In this document: one piece after another, positions 62,700-64,000 of the stretch
Numbering within the stretch: position 1 is the stretch's first letter
Layout: each line of letters begins with the position of its first letter
Assembly: GCF_019670005.1 (NCBI RefSeq)
Contig: NZ_AP019783.1
Coordinates: forward strand, 62,001-126,000
Direction: 5' to 3'
Origin: Methylomagnum ishizawai
Lineage (GTDB): Bacteria > Pseudomonadota > Gammaproteobacteria > Methylococcales > Methylococcaceae
Length of the DNA stretch: 64,000 nucleotides
The notes under the pieces: model-generated
Told to the model about the DNA's origin: nothing
What the model saw: only the letters and a program-made list of their open reading frames with translations
Databases searched by the model: none
Position numbers and translations under genes: made by a program

Positions 62700-64000
62700 A
62701 TATATCGTTCAGACAGCCCTAAAAATTGTCGAACGCTGCCTATTAATGACCACCGACCCCGGCGACTTGGTGCTGGACCCCACCTGCGGCAGCGGCACCA
62801 CCGCTTACGTCGCCGAACATGGGGGCCGACGCTGGATCACCATCGACACCAGCCGCGTGGCCCTCGCCCTCGCCAAGCAACGCCTGCTCACCGCCCGCTT
62901 CCCCTATTTCAAACTCCGCCCGCTCACCCCCGACGACTTGGCGCGGAATCCCAAAGGTACTTGGCTCAAGCACGACGGCGACGAAGCCCGCACCTTCCAC
63001 TGCAAAACCGTCCCCCACATCACTCTCAAAAGCATCGCCCGCAACGCCTCCCTCGATCCCATCTTCGCCAAGCACGAACCCCTCCTGGCCGACCAACTGG
63101 CCGCGCTGAATTCGGCCCTCGCCGCGTGGGGCAACGCCACCATGCGCGGCAAACTCGTCGCCAAGCTGGAAGCCAAGGTGCGCGACGAAGGCATCAAGAA
63201 AATCACCGACGCCGACCTGCGCCGCTGGCTGCTGCCCGGCACCTTGCCCACCGAAATCACCTTCAAGAAAGCCGCGAAACTGCGCGACCGCATCCCGCCG
63301 GAAAACCGCTGGCGGGACTGGGAAGTGCCTTTCGATACCGACCCTGATTGGCCGGACGCCCTGGCGCAAGCCCTCACCGACTACCGCGCCGCGTGGCGGG
63401 CCAAGATGGACGAGGTGAACGCCTGCATCGCCGCCAACGCCGAGATGGAAGAGCTGGTGGACAAGCCCGACGAGCAAAAGGGCGTGGTGCGGGTCAGCGG
63501 GCCGTTCACCATGGAAGGCGTCATCGCCCTGGAAGACGGACCCGATTCGCCCATCGCCGGAGCGCCCGAAACCCTGGACACCTTCGACGCCGCCGACCCG
63601 GACGGGACCGGCGACGGCGCGGCGGTGGTCAACGCCGAAGCGCATCTGGACAAGGTGCGGCGACTCCTGGCCGCTAGCGGCGTGGACTTCCCCGGCAACA
63701 AGAACATGCGCTTCACACGGTTGGACGCCATCACCGACGCCTCGCTGATCCACGCCGAGGGCGAATGGACCAGCGATGAGGGCGAGCGCCGCGTGGCGGT
63801 CAGCATCGGCCCGGAAGTCGGCAACCTGACCGCCTTCCAGGTGGAAGACACCATTCGCGCTTCCAACCGCCGGGGCTACGACGAAGTGGTGTTCGCCGCC
63901 TTCGGCTTCGACGCCGCCGCCCAGGCCGTCATCGAAGAAGCCAGCCATCCCACCCTGCGCCTGCACATGGCCCTGATCCGCCCCGACGTGGCGATGGGCG
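62700..64000 (+). pseudogene. Type III-like DNA methyltransferase (Mod), 3' part, runs off the window
   Basis: Continuation of the interrupted gene, open without stop to the right edge. It begins YIVQTALKIVERCLLMTTDPG and then has motif I, LVLDPTCGSGTTA, followed by the SAM-site ITIDTSRVALALAKQRLL. The order IV before I makes it beta class, as in Type III Mod proteins. The long C-terminal part (helical, charged, with RWRDWEVPFDTDPDWP) goes on past 64000. A matching Res helicase-nuclease may lie beyond the edge. Confidence 0.85.

Overview
The window looks like part of the chromosome of a GC-rich gammaproteobacterium, most likely a methanotroph of the Methylococcaceae type (inference). The reasons are the very high GC outside the last 10 kb, an Eps-type exopolysaccharide locus with a PEP-CTERM protein, Methylococcus-like housekeeping genes, and short dispersed palindromes between genes. 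No methane oxidation gene lies in the window, so this placement rests on overall style.

Layout. 0-11 kb holds housekeeping and stress genes: an HtrA-like protease, a sterol-desaturase-like hydroxylase, a LEA-type lipoprotein, a KdpD/KdpE sensor pair without kdpFABC beside it, an AlkB-like dioxygenase, a copper-chaperone-like protein and malate dehydrogenase. 11.4-14.5 kb is one gene for a large secreted protein with five Ig-like repeats. 15-18.2 kb makes and transfers LPS heptose (gmhA-hldE-GT9). 18.5-36.7 kb is an exopolysaccharide locus: an EpsL-like barrel, modifying enzymes, glycosyltransferases, flippase, polymerase-like protein, a glycosidase, then epsG-epsF-epsE-epsD-epsB and a PEP-CTERM protein. 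No exosortase gene is present.

37-54.2 kb is an organosulfur-scavenging island. It has an FMN reductase, two acyl-CoA-dehydrogenase-fold flavoproteins, a FadL-like porin, a complete Liv-type ABC importer, a second porin, SfnG-like and SsuD-like FMNH2 monooxygenases, ribBA for making flavin, and an SfnR-like sigma-54 activator. Three near-consensus -24/-12 promoters stand in front of its transcription units, so uptake, C-S cleavage, cofactor supply and control appear to form one regulon. This is the best candidate for a system not described in this form.

From 54.3 kb to the right edge lies the left end of an integrative element inserted in tRNA-Glu(CTC). Only a 46-nt 3' fragment of the tRNA is left here. 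Then follow a tyrosine integrase with tandem repeats, an AlpA-like HTH gene, a terminator-like leader, a Toprim primase, a DUF927 helicase-like ATPase, a cluster of ten GGGGAAC repeats that look like replication iterons (compare phage P4), and a Type III-like DNA methyltransferase gene as cargo. That gene is split by an intact IS4-family element with an 11-bp target duplication, and its central, AT-rich part looks imported. The element runs past position 64000.
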